DNA from: Bacteroidia bacterium
Lineage (GTDB): Bacteria; Bacteroidota; Bacteroidia; Chitinophagales; Saprospiraceae
DNA: 64,000 bases
NCBI GenBank assembly: GCA_030430845.1
Contig: JAUIKE010000004.1
Location: forward strand, 35,548-99,547
Reading direction: 5' to 3'
Shown here: piece by piece, positions 17,533 to 26,535 of the stretch
How positions within the stretch are numbered: position 1 is the stretch's first letter
How the letters are laid out: each line of letters begins with the position of its first letter
Notes under the pieces: generated by a model
What the model saw: the letters and a program-made list of their open reading frames with translations, nothing else
The model's database searches: none
What the model was told of the DNA's origin: nothing
Made by a program: the position numbers and the translations under genes

Positions 17533-18237
17533 ATGGAAAAAATAAGACAACAGATACCCAATACCATCACTTTGCTGAACCTTTTTTTCGGATGCCTGGC
17601 GATGATTGCCCTTTGGAAAGAGGCCTATATGATGATGTATGCTTGGGTGGGCCTGGCCTTGCTGGCCGATTTACTGGATGGGGCACTTGCTCGGTGGCTG
17701 AAGGTGCGTTCGGAAGTTGGTAAACAGCTGGATTCCCTGGCGGATTTGGTTTCTTTTGGCTTGGTACCCGGCCTGGTCTTTTATAAAATGTTGGAAACGA
17801 CCAGTATTTTGACTTATCTGCCGTACGCAGGTTTTTTGGTTACACTTTTTTCGGCTATTCGACTGGCTCGGTTTAATGTGGATGAACGGCAGACTTATTC
17901 CTTTTTTGGATTACCGACTCCGGCCAATGCTATTTGGATACTTGGCCTCTTTTGGTATGTGGAATTTGGAACATCCGATCTGAGCGATTTTTTCAGGCAG
18001 CCGGTTTTTCTGTTATTCAGTATCGTATTGTCTTGTTTTATGCTGGTAGCAGATATTTCGATGTTCAGTTTCAAGTTCAAAACCTTTAAATGGAAGGGAG
18101 AGGAGATTAAATTCATTTTTTTAGCACTAAGTCTGATATTGTTAGCTATTTTTAGAGGAGGAAGCATTTATTGGATTATCTGCTTGTATATTGTGCTCTC
18201 ATTGCTGATTCATTATAAAAGATCTTTTAAAAAATGA
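17533..18237 (+). CDS. pssA: CDP-diacylglycerol-serine O-phosphatidyltransferase
   Basis: 234 residues with about seven membrane helices. The CDP-alcohol phosphatidyltransferase motif DG-x2-AR-x8-G-x3-D-x3-D is intact (DLLDGALARW, then EVGKQLDSLAD, residues about 50-75). The start NTITLLNLFFGCLAMIALW is typical of PssA. It makes phosphatidylserine from CDP-diacylglycerol and serine for phosphatidylethanolamine synthesis in the inner membrane. Its stop overlaps the purS start by four bases (ATGA), so it leads a three-gene operon. Confidence 0.93.
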   Translation: MEKIRQQIPNTITLLNLFFGCLAMIALWKEAYMMMYAWVGLALLADLLDGALARWLKVRSEVGKQLDSLADLVSFGLVPGLVFYKMLETTSILTYLPYAGFLVTLFSAIRLARFNVDERQTYSFFGLPTPANAIWILGLFWYVEFGTSDLSDFFRQPVFLLFSIVLSCFMLVADISMFSFKFKTFKWKGEEIKFIFLALSLILLAIFRGGSIYWIICLYIVLSLLIHYKRSFKK

Positions 18238-18506
18238 AGTTTTCCGCTGATATTCAAATCATGCCCTTGATTGACATACATGACCCTCAGGGCGATGCGG
18301 TGGCGGCAACCTTGCCTGGTGTCGGAGTAGAAGGAGTCGCGCAGGTACGCATCGGAAAAAATATTGTCATGATTCTCGAAGCGGCCTCTGAGGAAAATGC
18401 CAGGGAAATGGTTCAGCTGGCTTGTGAAAAGCTGCTGGCAAACACCATTACCGAATCTTTTCAGTTTACCATTCAACCAACTACAGAAGAAAGCCCGGAA
18501 GAATAA
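18234..18506 (+). CDS. purS: Phosphoribosylformylglycinamidine synthase subunit PurS
   Basis: 90 residues, the usual PurS length. DPQGDAVAATL (residues 17-27), VAQVRIGKNI (36-45) and CEKLLANTITESF (64-76) match conserved PurS positions. PurS bridges PurL and PurQ in the split formylglycinamidine ribonucleotide synthase of purine synthesis. It lies between pssA and rsmI with overlapping ends on both sides, so it is translationally coupled in an operon not otherwise devoted to purines. Confidence 0.88.
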   Translation: MKFSADIQIMPLIDIHDPQGDAVAATLPGVGVEGVAQVRIGKNIVMILEAASEENAREMVQLACEKLLANTITESFQFTIQPTTEESPEE

Positions 18507-19171
18507 TGCTTTATCTCGTTCCCACACCTATAGGCAACCTGGAGGATATCACACTGCGGGCGATCCGTGTCCTCAAAGAAGTAGATCTCATATTGGCTGA
18601 AGATACCCGTACCTCTAAGAAGCTGCTAGATCATTATGAAGTCAATACCCCGCTGAGGGCTTTTCACGCTCATAATGAGCATACGGTGACGGAAGGGATC
18701 ATTGCGCAACTGGCCGCCGGCGCAAAAATGGCCTTGATCTCGGATGCCGGTACGCCGGGTATTTCTGATCCCGGCTTTCTGATCGTACGGGCTTGCCATG
18801 AGCACCAGATCCCGGTGGTTAGTTTGCCTGGTGCAACTTCTTCCATTACGGCCCTGGTAGCCTCGGGCCTCCCCTGCGATAAATTTTTCTTTGAGGGCTT
18901 TCTGCCACATAAAAAAGGCAGGCAAACTCGCTTGCTTTATTTATCTGAACTGCCTTATACCTTCGTTTTATTTGAATCGCCGCATCGCCTGCTTAAATGC
19001 TTGCAGCAGCTGGCCGAACATTGCGGACCAGACCGCCAGGCTTGCGTGTGCCGTGAGCTGACCAAAGTGCATGAAGAGATAAAACAGGATAGCTTGGAAA
19101 ACCTGATCAGCCACTTTAGCGGCCCCGGTAAGGTAAAGGGGGAGATCGTTGTTGTTGTTGCTGGCAAATAA
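18506..19171 (+). CDS. rsmI: 16S rRNA (cytidine1402-2'-O)-methyltransferase
   Basis: 221 residues, on the short side for RsmI but normal for Bacteroidota, which lack the C-terminal extension. Motifs are LYLVPTPIGNLEDITLRAIR (residues 2-21), LILAEDTRTSKKLL, ISDAGTPGISDPG (about 79-91) and SLPGATSSITALVASGLP. The enzyme methylates C1402 of 16S rRNA with SAM. The start ATG shares its first base with the purS stop (TAATG), indicating coupled translation. Confidence 0.93.
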   Translation: MLYLVPTPIGNLEDITLRAIRVLKEVDLILAEDTRTSKKLLDHYEVNTPLRAFHAHNEHTVTEGIIAQLAAGAKMALISDAGTPGISDPGFLIVRACHEHQIPVVSLPGATSSITALVASGLPCDKFFFEGFLPHKKGRQTRLLYLSELPYTFVLFESPHRLLKCLQQLAEHCGPDRQACVCRELTKVHEEIKQDSLENLISHFSGPGKVKGEIVVVVAGK

Positions 19172-19174
19172 AAA

Positions 19175-19216
19175 AAGTTGAGTTTGGCAAGCCGCACGGC
19201 TTGCCAAACTCAGCTT
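19175..19216. terminator. Palindromic bidirectional terminator between convergent genes
   Basis: Arms 19175-19194 and 19197-19216 (about 20 bp, one G-U) with a 2-nt loop CA; core TGAGTTTGGCAAGCCG. A-rich and T-rich runs flank it, as in classical terminators read from both sides. The minus gene stop (19215-19217) is at its foot. Confidence 0.8.
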
Positions 19217-20624
19217 ATTTTATTTTAAGTACCCTTTTTGTAAGCACCCCCTGATCCGTCTGTATCCTCAGAAAATACCAGCCCAAGCGATGAGCATGCA
19301 GATCGATTCGCTCTTGCGCACCTTCTCCCAATCGGCCTGTTTCAACGATTTGCCCGGTAATGTCGATCAGTTCGTACCCTTGCAGCTGAATATCCGAGCG
19401 AGCTTTGATCCAAAGTGCTCCGCTGCTTGGATTTGGCCAGACTTGAACCGATGTCGGCGGCAAGGGCACTTCTGGAGAAGAAGTAGAAATATTCTCGACA
19501 AAATTAATGCAGGCCGGATCAAGGGGCAGATCGTACTCTAAAGTGTCGCCCCTTGCATCGATCATAATGAGTCCTTCTATGGCCGCTTTGAACTGCGTGG
19601 CCGGCGAGCCGGTCAATTCAATAATATCGGCGCTGATGATCCGAATGGAGACGGCTTTTCCGAAACCACTGCTGCCCAAGGTGTTTTTCTTACTGAGCGC
19701 GAGATCGAAAAAATCCTGTTTTTCACCTTGATTGATTCTCCTGGAGATAGAGAGGGTTTTTTCTGTAGCCCCTAAAAGGTCGGTATCCTCTATGTTGGTT
19801 TGAATAGCAGCAATCTGGAAAGGCTGATTGGGAAAACGAAGCCTCAGTGCCAGTCCGTGTAGGTTCTCAACCGGTAATTGCATGGAGCCAATATTGAGTT
19901 CGGCAATGATGCTTACCCTGGTAGAAGAATCGGGCAGGTAATCAACACTGGATTTTAGTTGGAGGTCTACTGGAGCAGCTCCTCCGGTAATGGTGTTTTG
20001 AAGGCTGGAAGCTGGGGTGTAATTCTTTTGAATGGCAATTAGGTCTGCTTCGTCAATGATGCCATTGCCGTCACAATCAAGGTGTTTGTAATTAACCAGA
20101 TTGACCGCCTGCTCCCAGTTGGTGTTATAGGTAGGGGCCCAGTAAATGGGGTCTTCCGGAACGGGAAAAACCATGCGTTCCGGACCGGTGGTACCAAAGC
20201 CAAGGCCGATGTTTAACAGGTCATATTGATTGGCACTGCGATCGCCATTGGCATCTCCTGGCCAGATGCAATCCGTTTGAAGGCATAATTCCTTCTGATG
20301 GCCGGGAAAGATCTCTTGACAGATCGTTTTTTCGCAGTCATCCAGTTGGCGTCCGGTCAAGCATACTGTAAGCGTGTCTGTATGTCGAAGCACAAAAAGC
20401 GAGTGCTCAAATTGCTCCAAAATCTCTCCACCCTCAATCTTCCATTGGTAACTGTCAAAATGTTCGGATTGATTGAGCAGTACCAGGGTGTCACCTGACA
20501 AATAAGAAAATGAAAAGTCTACTTTTAAGCTGTCGCACTGAGCTGAAAGTTGATAAGGCAGAAAAAACCCTGCTAAGAACAGAAAAACAACATTCAACAA
20601 CTTTTTGATTACGTATGAATTCAT
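19215..20624 (-). CDS. T9SS type A secreted protein with dockerin-like calcium-binding repeats
   Basis: 469 residues. Signal peptide at 1-28 (VVFLFLAGFFLPYQLSAQ), a PKD-like start (VDFSFSYLSGDTLVLLNQSE), then two dockerin/EF-hand-like loops: GDANGDRSANQYDLLNIGLG (about 122-141) and CDGNGIIDEADLIAIQ (about 183-198). A beta-rich cohesin-like section follows. The end is a T9SS type A sorting domain: VQVWPNPSSGALWIKA through GWYFLRIQTDQGVLTKRVLK. It should be exported to the surface; no enzymatic domain is seen. Confidence 0.85.
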   Translation of the reverse strand: MNSYVIKKLLNVVFLFLAGFFLPYQLSAQCDSLKVDFSFSYLSGDTLVLLNQSEHFDSYQWKIEGGEILEQFEHSLFVLRHTDTLTVCLTGRQLDDCEKTICQEIFPGHQKELCLQTDCIWPGDANGDRSANQYDLLNIGLGFGTTGPERMVFPVPEDPIYWAPTYNTNWEQAVNLVNYKHLDCDGNGIIDEADLIAIQKNYTPASSLQNTITGGAAPVDLQLKSSVDYLPDSSTRVSIIAELNIGSMQLPVENLHGLALRLRFPNQPFQIAAIQTNIEDTDLLGATEKTLSISRRINQGEKQDFFDLALSKKNTLGSSGFGKAVSIRIISADIIELTGSPATQFKAAIEGLIMIDARGDTLEYDLPLDPACINFVENISTSSPEVPLPPTSVQVWPNPSSGALWIKARSDIQLQGYELIDITGQIVETGRLGEGAQERIDLHAHRLGWYFLRIQTDQGVLTKRVLKIK

Positions 20625-20838
20625 AGACTGACCATTTTATAAGTTGTAGCGGACTTTTGTGTGGTAGTGGGTTCTCGACATTTCAAAAATGAGATAAAAA
20701 TTGAGTCGCCAAAAGGACAAATATTGAAAATTGTACAACTAAATTTTTTAATTATTTTACTTATCCACTGATTATCAATTTAAAATAGAAGTCTTTTGTT
20801 TTTTTTGTACAGATTATGTTGTTCAGAATTAATACCAG

Positions 20839-22281
20839 ATGACAGACTCCAAACTAATCGTATTGCTTAGGCAATTTTCGGCCTATGAGCTCAACAGCTT
20901 TAAACGCTTTTTGGAATCTCCTTACTTCAACGAGAATCAGGAGTTAGTTCGCTTGTTGGAAATTCTGATGCCTTTGTTGAAATCAATGAATGTGCAAGAG
21001 GGTTTGGATAGCAAACAGTTAAACAAAAAAGTTGTTTGGGAAAAATTATATTCCGGTCAAAAATTCAAAGACATCAAGCTCAGACGACTCAGTTCAGACC
21101 TCACACAGCTGGCCTTTCAATTTTTGTATCATGAAAGCCTGAAGGAGGAGCCACAGGACCAGCGGCTCCGGTTGATGGACTTGCTGAACCAGAAGAAACT
21201 GGACAAGCATTTTCGGGGACTTCACCGACAATTTGATAAGGAGATGGAGACCTATCCATGGCAAAATATGGCTTTCCATTTTTATCAATTTCGTGCGTCT
21301 GAAATTCAACAAGCGTATTTAGAACGGCCTGGCCTGCCCTTTGAGGATTTATCCAGCCTGGAGCAGGCCGATTTCCACCTTGATTGTTATTACTTATCTA
21401 AGAAGCTGAAGCATTACTGCGATGCCCTGGGGTATGAGAGTTTTCTGTCGCTAAAGGCAGAACTACAGCAAGTAGATCAGTTGATGGAAAGCATTCAGGA
21501 CAGTCCTTTTTTACAGGTGCCGGCCGTTAAGGCGTACTATTTGGTGGCCCGATTGTTATTGGAACCGGAAGAGGAGGAGCACTTTTTTTCTTTGCAGATT
21601 TTTCTAAAAGAGCAAGCTAACTTATTCCCAGCCAAGGAATTACAAACCTTGTATACACATTTAAATAATTACTGCATCATTAAAAAGATCAATGCCGGTC
21701 GAAGTGGGTTTTTTGACCATCTTTTTGCTAATTATCAGTTAATGTTGGGGCATGGCTTAATGTTGGATGAGGGGCAAATGGCGGCGCAGGATTATAAGAA
21801 TATTATCACGGTTGGCTTGCAGGTAAAAGCTTATAACTGGGTAGAAAATTTTATACAGGAGTATACCGACAAATTGCCTTCTTCCAATCAGGAAAATGCA
21901 CTAACCTATAACCTGGCGAAGGTATATTTTGCTCAAAAAAAATATAGCAAGGTAATCGGGCAATTACGGGAGGTTGCCCATAGCAATCATATCTATGCGT
22001 TGGGAGGAAAGCAAATTTTACTCAAAACGTACTACGAGACGGATGAGTTTCTCCCCTTGGATTCACTCATTCAGAGCTTCAGAGCTTATTTGCGGCGTAA
22101 TCGTGTTATTTCCAAAGATGTTCGGGATCAGTACCTGAACTTCCTCAGGTTTTTGAAGAGATTGTCCTATCTGGATCCGCATCATAAAGATAAGCTGGAA
22201 AAGCTGAGGAAAGATATTGAGCAGTGTGAGTCGCTTGCTCAGAGAAGTTGGCTATTAGAAAAGATAAATGAAATGAGATAG
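20839..22281 (+). CDS. Unknown alpha-helical protein, TPR-like
   Basis: 480 residues, no signal peptide, almost wholly alpha-helical, rich in Leu, Lys and Gln. The N-terminus (MTDSKLIVLLRQFSAYELNS, FKRFLESPYFNENQELVRLL) is characteristic and resembles a recurring uncharacterised Saprospiraceae family I cannot name further. The second half contains TPR-like helix pairs (ALTYNLAKVYFAQKKYSKVI). Its final codons and stop lie inside a 25-bp palindrome at 22265-22337. Likely a cytoplasmic scaffold; no function assigned. Confidence 0.7.
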   Translation: MTDSKLIVLLRQFSAYELNSFKRFLESPYFNENQELVRLLEILMPLLKSMNVQEGLDSKQLNKKVVWEKLYSGQKFKDIKLRRLSSDLTQLAFQFLYHESLKEEPQDQRLRLMDLLNQKKLDKHFRGLHRQFDKEMETYPWQNMAFHFYQFRASEIQQAYLERPGLPFEDLSSLEQADFHLDCYYLSKKLKHYCDALGYESFLSLKAELQQVDQLMESIQDSPFLQVPAVKAYYLVARLLLEPEEEEHFFSLQIFLKEQANLFPAKELQTLYTHLNNYCIIKKINAGRSGFFDHLFANYQLMLGHGLMLDEGQMAAQDYKNIITVGLQVKAYNWVENFIQEYTDKLPSSNQENALTYNLAKVYFAQKKYSKVIGQLREVAHSNHIYALGGKQILLKTYYETDEFLPLDSLIQSFRAYLRRNRVISKDVRDQYLNFLRFLKRLSYLDPHHKDKLEKLRKDIEQCESLAQRSWLLEKINEMR

Positions 22282-22337
22282 GCGCTGTCGAAAAAGGCCG
22301 TAGGTCTTTTGAGACAGCGCCTATCTCATTTCATTTA
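22265..22337. terminator. 25-bp palindromic bidirectional terminator with nested conserved core
   Basis: Arms 22265-22289 and 22313-22337 are perfectly complementary and contain the stop codons of both convergent genes (22279-22281 plus, 22335-22337 minus). The 23-nt apical part holds the conserved AAAAAGGCCGTAGGTCTTTT core with its own short stem. Confidence 0.85.
22284..22318. repeat. Dispersed hairpin repeat, copy 2
   Basis: Identical over 35 bp to 7425-7459. Here it forms the top of a longer palindrome whose lower part comes from the flanking gene ends. Confidence 0.75.
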
Positions 22338-23735
22338 AATATGAAGTGGTCTGTTATCAGTAGCCGCCAGTGCAGCTTCCTTAAACGCTTCCGTGTAAGT
22401 CGGATGGGCATGGCTCATACGCGAGGCATCCTCTGCAGAAGCCCGGAACTCCATTAAAGCCACTGCTTCGGCAATGATATCTGCCGTACGAGGGCCAACC
22501 ATATGCACGCCGAGGATTTCATCGGTTTCTTGGTGCGAAATAACTTTAATGAAGCCTTCAATATCCGTACTGGCTCTGGCACGACCCAGTGCCCGGAAGG
22601 GGAACTTCCCTGTTTTGTAAGGGATGTTGGCTTCGGTAAGTTGCTCTTCTGTTTGGCCTACTCCTGCCACTTCCGGCCAGGTATAAACTACGTTGGGGAT
22701 AAGGTTGTAGTTGACATGTGGGTGTTGTCCGGCCAGGTGCTCTGCTACAAATACACCCTCTTCTTCGGCCTTATGGGCCAGCATAGCTCCGCGGACGACG
22801 TCTCCGATAGCATAAATATTGTCCACATTGGTTTTTAAATGATCATCTACGATGATGCGGCCCTTTTCATCCACTTGAACGCCTACTTTCTCCAGTCCCA
22901 GTTTGTCGGTGTAAGGTTTTCGGCCGATAGAAACCAGGCAATAGTCGGCATCTATTTGCATTTCTTCTTCGCCGTCGCGTTTTTTATAGTTCACCTTTAC
23001 CTTTGTTTTTAAAGGCTCTACGCTGGTGACCATATGCTTGAGGTGAAACTTAACGCCCAGTTTTTTCATAGCTTTCATGAGTTCCTTGCCGGAATCCTTA
23101 TCCATACCGGGGATGATTCGGTCCATGTACTCAATAACTTCTACTTCGGTACCCAGGCGGCTGAACACAGAACCCAGCTCGAGTCCGATAACTCCTCCGC
23201 CAATGACCACCATTTTCTTAGGGACTTTGGTAATCTCCAGCGCTTCCGTAGAGGTGATGACTCTGTTGCCGTCATAATTAAAGGCCTCTGGCGTGATGGG
23301 CTCAGAACCGGTTGCGATGATGACTTTGTCCGATTCAATTTCTTCCTTGGAGCCATCTTCTTTTTCTACCTGAATTTTGTTGGCAGTGATAAAAGAGCCA
23401 AAACCTTTATGGACGTCGATTTTGTTTTTTTTCATTAGGAAATCAATGCCACCTACAGTTTGCTCTACTACCTCATTTTTTCTTTTGATCATTTGAGGCA
23501 TATTGACCTTTAGGTCTTTCAACTCAATGCCGTGGAGTTCGAACTTTTTTTCAGCATTGTGGAAATGCTCAGAGGAATCGAGCAGGGCTTTGGAAGGGAT
23601 ACAGCCGACATTGAGGCAGGTGCCTCCCAGGCTTTCTTTTTCAATGATCGCTGTTTTGAATCCCAGTTGGGCGGCCCGTATAGCGGCCACGTACCCGCCA
23701 GGGCCGGAGCCTATGATGGTGACGTCGTACTTCAT
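22335..23735 (-). CDS. lpdA: Dihydrolipoyl dehydrogenase (E3)
   Basis: 466 residues from the ATG at 23733-23735 (MKYDVTIIGSGPGGYVAAIR); an upstream in-frame extension reads through a hairpin and is not believed. FAD motif GSGPGG (9-14), redox disulfide in GGTCLNVGCIPSK (C40, C45), NAD motif VVIGGGVIGLELGSV, second FAD segment NIYAIGDVVRGAMLAHKAEE, and the C-terminal HAHPTYTEAFKEA with the catalytic His-Glu. It reoxidises lipoamide in pyruvate/2-oxoglutarate dehydrogenase or glycine cleavage complexes. No E1 or E2 genes are nearby. Confidence 0.95.
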   Translation of the reverse strand: MKYDVTIIGSGPGGYVAAIRAAQLGFKTAIIEKESLGGTCLNVGCIPSKALLDSSEHFHNAEKKFELHGIELKDLKVNMPQMIKRKNEVVEQTVGGIDFLMKKNKIDVHKGFGSFITANKIQVEKEDGSKEEIESDKVIIATGSEPITPEAFNYDGNRVITSTEALEITKVPKKMVVIGGGVIGLELGSVFSRLGTEVEVIEYMDRIIPGMDKDSGKELMKAMKKLGVKFHLKHMVTSVEPLKTKVKVNYKKRDGEEEMQIDADYCLVSIGRKPYTDKLGLEKVGVQVDEKGRIIVDDHLKTNVDNIYAIGDVVRGAMLAHKAEEEGVFVAEHLAGQHPHVNYNLIPNVVYTWPEVAGVGQTEEQLTEANIPYKTGKFPFRALGRARASTDIEGFIKVISHQETDEILGVHMVGPRTADIIAEAVALMEFRASAEDASRMSHAHPTYTEAFKEAALAATDNRPLHI

Positions 23736-23764
23736 TCGTTTTGTTTTGGTCGTTGAGTTTTTTG

Positions 23765-23821
23765 ACTGATTGAAACTTATTGGCTGTAGGCGAGGCCTAC
23801 AGCCAATAAGTTTCAATCAGT
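23765..23821 (-). terminator. Perfect 27-bp hairpin with GAG loop
   Basis: Arms 23765-23791 and 23795-23821 are exactly complementary. It lies between the PSP1/RicT-like gene and lpdA and should end the former transcript before lpdA. Confidence 0.8.
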
Positions 23822-23865
23822 TCTTTTTATAAATCGAAAACAAATCTATAAACTATAAAGTTTGC

Positions 23866-25167
23866 TTACTTCTTTTTCCGTCGAAATCTTCTGTTTTTCC
23901 TTTTATTTCCCTTTTGACCGGATTTATCAGAATCTTTTCCCTTGCCTCCCTCCTGCTGGTTCTTACTTTTTTGGATAGGCTGTTTTTTGGGGGCATTATT
24001 GGATGGTTTTTCTTGCTGGTTGCCCGCCGGCTTTTTCCGTGGTTTTCTACGTTTTTTTCTCTTTTTACTTTTTTCCATCGGCAACTCGATATCGCCTGTA
24101 CCATCTTCGAAATCTACCTCATTGATATCATTGCTCATGCTAAACAGATCTATCCCTTCCAGGGTTTCTGGTTTTTCGCCTTTCTGGTTCATCTCCAGGA
24201 TTTCCTTAACTCTGGACAGTTGCAGCACATAGATCTTATTTCGGCTATTATCCTGTGCTACGGAGTAGTATAGGATCTGTTTGAAGATGTCTGTTTTGAT
24301 CAGAGTGGCTTTGCCGTAGCGAGTCTCTAGCTTGTCGGCATTTTCCGGGAAGCTTTCGAGTGCATCCAGATAGGTGTCCAATTCGTAATTCAGGCAACAC
24401 TTGAGGCGACCGCATTGGCCGGATAGTTTGGATTGGTTGATGGCCAGGTTTTGGTAGCGGGCGGCAGCTGTAGAGACTGATTTGAAGTCGGTCAGCCAGG
24501 TAGAGCAGCACAATTCCCTACCACAGGAGCCGATGCCTCCAATCCGGGCTGATTCCTGGCGTGCACCGATCTGGCGCATTTCTATTTTGACGCGAAATTC
24601 TTTGGCATAATGTCGGATCAACTCTCTGAAATCCACTCGCCCGTCAGCGGTGTAGTAGAAGGTTGCTTTTCTTTTGTCTCCCTGGTATTCCACGTCGCCA
24701 ATCTTCATATCCAGACCAAGCGTCCGGGCGATGACCCGCGCACGCACCATCGTTTGCATTTCCTGGGAGCGGGCTTCTTGTAGCCGTTCGAGGTCCCGGT
24801 CGTTAGCTTTTCGGACGACTTCGTGAATGACGTCTTTTTCTTCGTTGCCTTTTTTTCTCATCTGCAGGCGAACCAGTTCACCTGACAGGCTAATGGTGCC
24901 TACATCGAAACCGTTGCCGGTTTCAACAACCACCATATCGCCGGTAATGGACCGGGCGTGTTCGCGCAGGCGATAAAAACCCTTACGAGCGCCATTTTTG
25001 AAGCTTACCTCCACCACATTGTAAGGGTCCGTATCTGTAATGTCCATAGAGGACAGCCAATCATATGTATTTAACCTATTACATCCCCCGGTTGAGCAAT
25101 TGCCTTTGCTGCCACAACCTTTGGGCGTTCCGTTACTAGTACTCACTGTACATCCTATACATCCCAT
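23866..25167 (-). CDS. PSP1/RicT-family protein (regulatory iron-sulfur complex subunit-like)
   Basis: 433 residues from the ATG at 25165-25167; the TTG six codons upstream is less likely. The cysteine-rich start (MGCIGCTVSTSNGTPKGCGS, then CSTGGC) is typical of Bacteroidota members and absent from Bacillus YaaT. The PSP1 core includes VVEVSFKNGARKGFYRL, the conserved RIGGIGSCGRELCCSTWL (about 210-227) and SGQCGRLKCCLNYE (about 250-263), whose cysteines match the Fe-S-binding RicT family. The C-terminal 75 residues are low-complexity and strongly basic (KKRKKRRKPRKKPAG). In Bacillus RicT acts in RNA maturation; the role here is inferred. Confidence 0.88.
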   Translation of the reverse strand: MGCIGCTVSTSNGTPKGCGSKGNCSTGGCNRLNTYDWLSSMDITDTDPYNVVEVSFKNGARKGFYRLREHARSITGDMVVVETGNGFDVGTISLSGELVRLQMRKKGNEEKDVIHEVVRKANDRDLERLQEARSQEMQTMVRARVIARTLGLDMKIGDVEYQGDKRKATFYYTADGRVDFRELIRHYAKEFRVKIEMRQIGARQESARIGGIGSCGRELCCSTWLTDFKSVSTAAARYQNLAINQSKLSGQCGRLKCCLNYELDTYLDALESFPENADKLETRYGKATLIKTDIFKQILYYSVAQDNSRNKIYVLQLSRVKEILEMNQKGEKPETLEGIDLFSMSNDINEVDFEDGTGDIELPMEKSKKRKKRRKPRKKPAGNQQEKPSNNAPKKQPIQKSKNQQEGGKGKDSDKSGQKGNKRKNRRFRRKKK

Positions 25168-25242
25168 TTTTCTCAGAATTTTCAACAGTAAAACTAAGGA
25201 TATTTGGGAGTGTGGCAGTGGCTTCGAAGATTAAGATTCAAT

Positions 25243-25273
25243 AATATTATCTCCCCGCCGGGGGGATAATATT
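25243..25273 (-). terminator. Hairpin between holB and PSP1-family gene
   Basis: Arms 25243-25256 and 25260-25273 (14 bp, one G-U pair) with loop GCC; stem from AATATTATC and a C/G run. Confidence 0.65.
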
Positions 25274-25315
25274 AATTCTCTGTATTCTTCTGGTCCAGCG
25301 CCGCACCCCTAAATA

Positions 25316-26449
25316 TCAGACCACTAGCTGCTGTGTATAAGTCAGCTGTTTTTTGAGGATCTTATGGAGTTTTACTGAACTATCTAAAAACAATATTTTA
25401 GGGTTGGCATTGCGTTCGACGGCATAGATGGCGTCGTCCAACAAGGCCACAATTGAAGAGACCTGCTCAAAGCCCAGCACTTTTGTCAGGTTTTGGGCGG
25501 TCTTTAGCTCTTTCTCATCCATGCGCACCTGGGCTGTTCCGGTCATTTTCAGTACCAGATATTCCCTTAGAAAGTGTAGTGCATAGCGAAGAAAATGCTT
25601 TTGATTTTCGCGGCCGAGGCCGGCGAAACCATCTGTCCACTTAACGAGTTCGACGGCATTGCCTTTATAGCATTTGCGCATCCACTCCAGAAAACGAACG
25701 GAATGATCGTTTATTTTAGAAGCCATCAAACTGAGGGCTTCATTAAAATTGCCGTGAGCCAGCCGGGCCACAGCCGGTGCCTCCTCCGCTCTTTCCGGAA
25801 AACGAGCCCGAATACCTTCTTCAATGTCTTGATCCGATAATGGATGGATCCTCACTAACTGACACCTGGACAGGATGGTGTTGAGGATCAGTTCCTGGTT
25901 TTCGGCTACCAAAATGAAGTGGGTTCCTTCCGGTGGCTCTTCAATGATCTTTAACAGGCGGTTACCTTCTTTAGCGAGGTACTCCGGCAGCCAGATGATC
26001 ATGATCTTTTTCGAGCTTTCGTACGTTTTCAGGCTCAGCTTCTGGATAATGCGACTGCATTCCATCTTATTAATGTTGCCTTGCTTGTTTTCTGCCCCGA
26101 TGAGCTGCAGCCATTGATTGACATTCATATACGGGTTGTCCTCCAATGCAGTTCTCCACTGGCTAAGAAACTGATCGCTGGTTACATTGGTGCCAATGAC
26201 GGGAAAAACGAAGTGGAGGTCGGGATGAATGTACTTTTCTGATTTATGGCAGCTGTTACATGCGTGGCAGGGCCCTTCTTCAGAAGGGTTTTCACAAAGC
26301 ATATACTGAGCAAGTAACATTGCTATAGCCAGCTTTCCCGAACCTTCCGGCCCCAACAGCAGCAGCGCATGCGGCAATCGGTCCTTCCCGGCAAGGGAAA
26401 GGAGAAAGGCTAAGGATTCTTTTTGACCGACTATATTTTGAATTAGCAT
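25316..26449 (-). CDS. holB: DNA polymerase III subunit delta'
   Basis: 377 residues. Walker A GPEGSGK (33-39), zinc-binding cysteines C52, C61, C64 and C67 (MLCENPSEEGPCHACNSCHK), the loader segment MIIWLPEYLAKEGNRLLKII, EEPPEGTHFILVAEN, and ILSRCQLVRIHPLSD with the SRC motif. These are standard for the delta' subunit of the clamp loader. The Walker B-like segment is degenerate (MIIWLPE), as usual for delta', which does not hydrolyse ATP. Confidence 0.92.
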   Translation of the reverse strand: MLIQNIVGQKESLAFLLSLAGKDRLPHALLLLGPEGSGKLAIAMLLAQYMLCENPSEEGPCHACNSCHKSEKYIHPDLHFVFPVIGTNVTSDQFLSQWRTALEDNPYMNVNQWLQLIGAENKQGNINKMECSRIIQKLSLKTYESSKKIMIIWLPEYLAKEGNRLLKIIEEPPEGTHFILVAENQELILNTILSRCQLVRIHPLSDQDIEEGIRARFPERAEEAPAVARLAHGNFNEALSLMASKINDHSVRFLEWMRKCYKGNAVELVKWTDGFAGLGRENQKHFLRYALHFLREYLVLKMTGTAQVRMDEKELKTAQNLTKVLGFEQVSSIVALLDDAIYAVERNANPKILFLDSSVKLHKILKKQLTYTQQLVV

Positions 26450-26463
26450 TCCATAGTTGTTAC

Positions 26464-26502
26464 TTGGATAATGGTGCCGGCGCAGCCGGTGCTATTATCC
26501 AA
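26464..26502 (-). terminator. Hairpin between glutathione peroxidase and holB
   Basis: Arms 26464-26481 and 26485-26502 (18 pairs, three of them G-U) with loop GCA. Lies directly before the holB start. Confidence 0.65.
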
Positions 26503-26535
26503 AATGATATAACACTGCAAAAAACGGAGGAATGC

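Noticed and set aside
23736..23816. N-terminal extension of lpdA
   Set aside because: Would translate through the 27-bp hairpin; the conserved start MKYDVTIIGSG fits family length.
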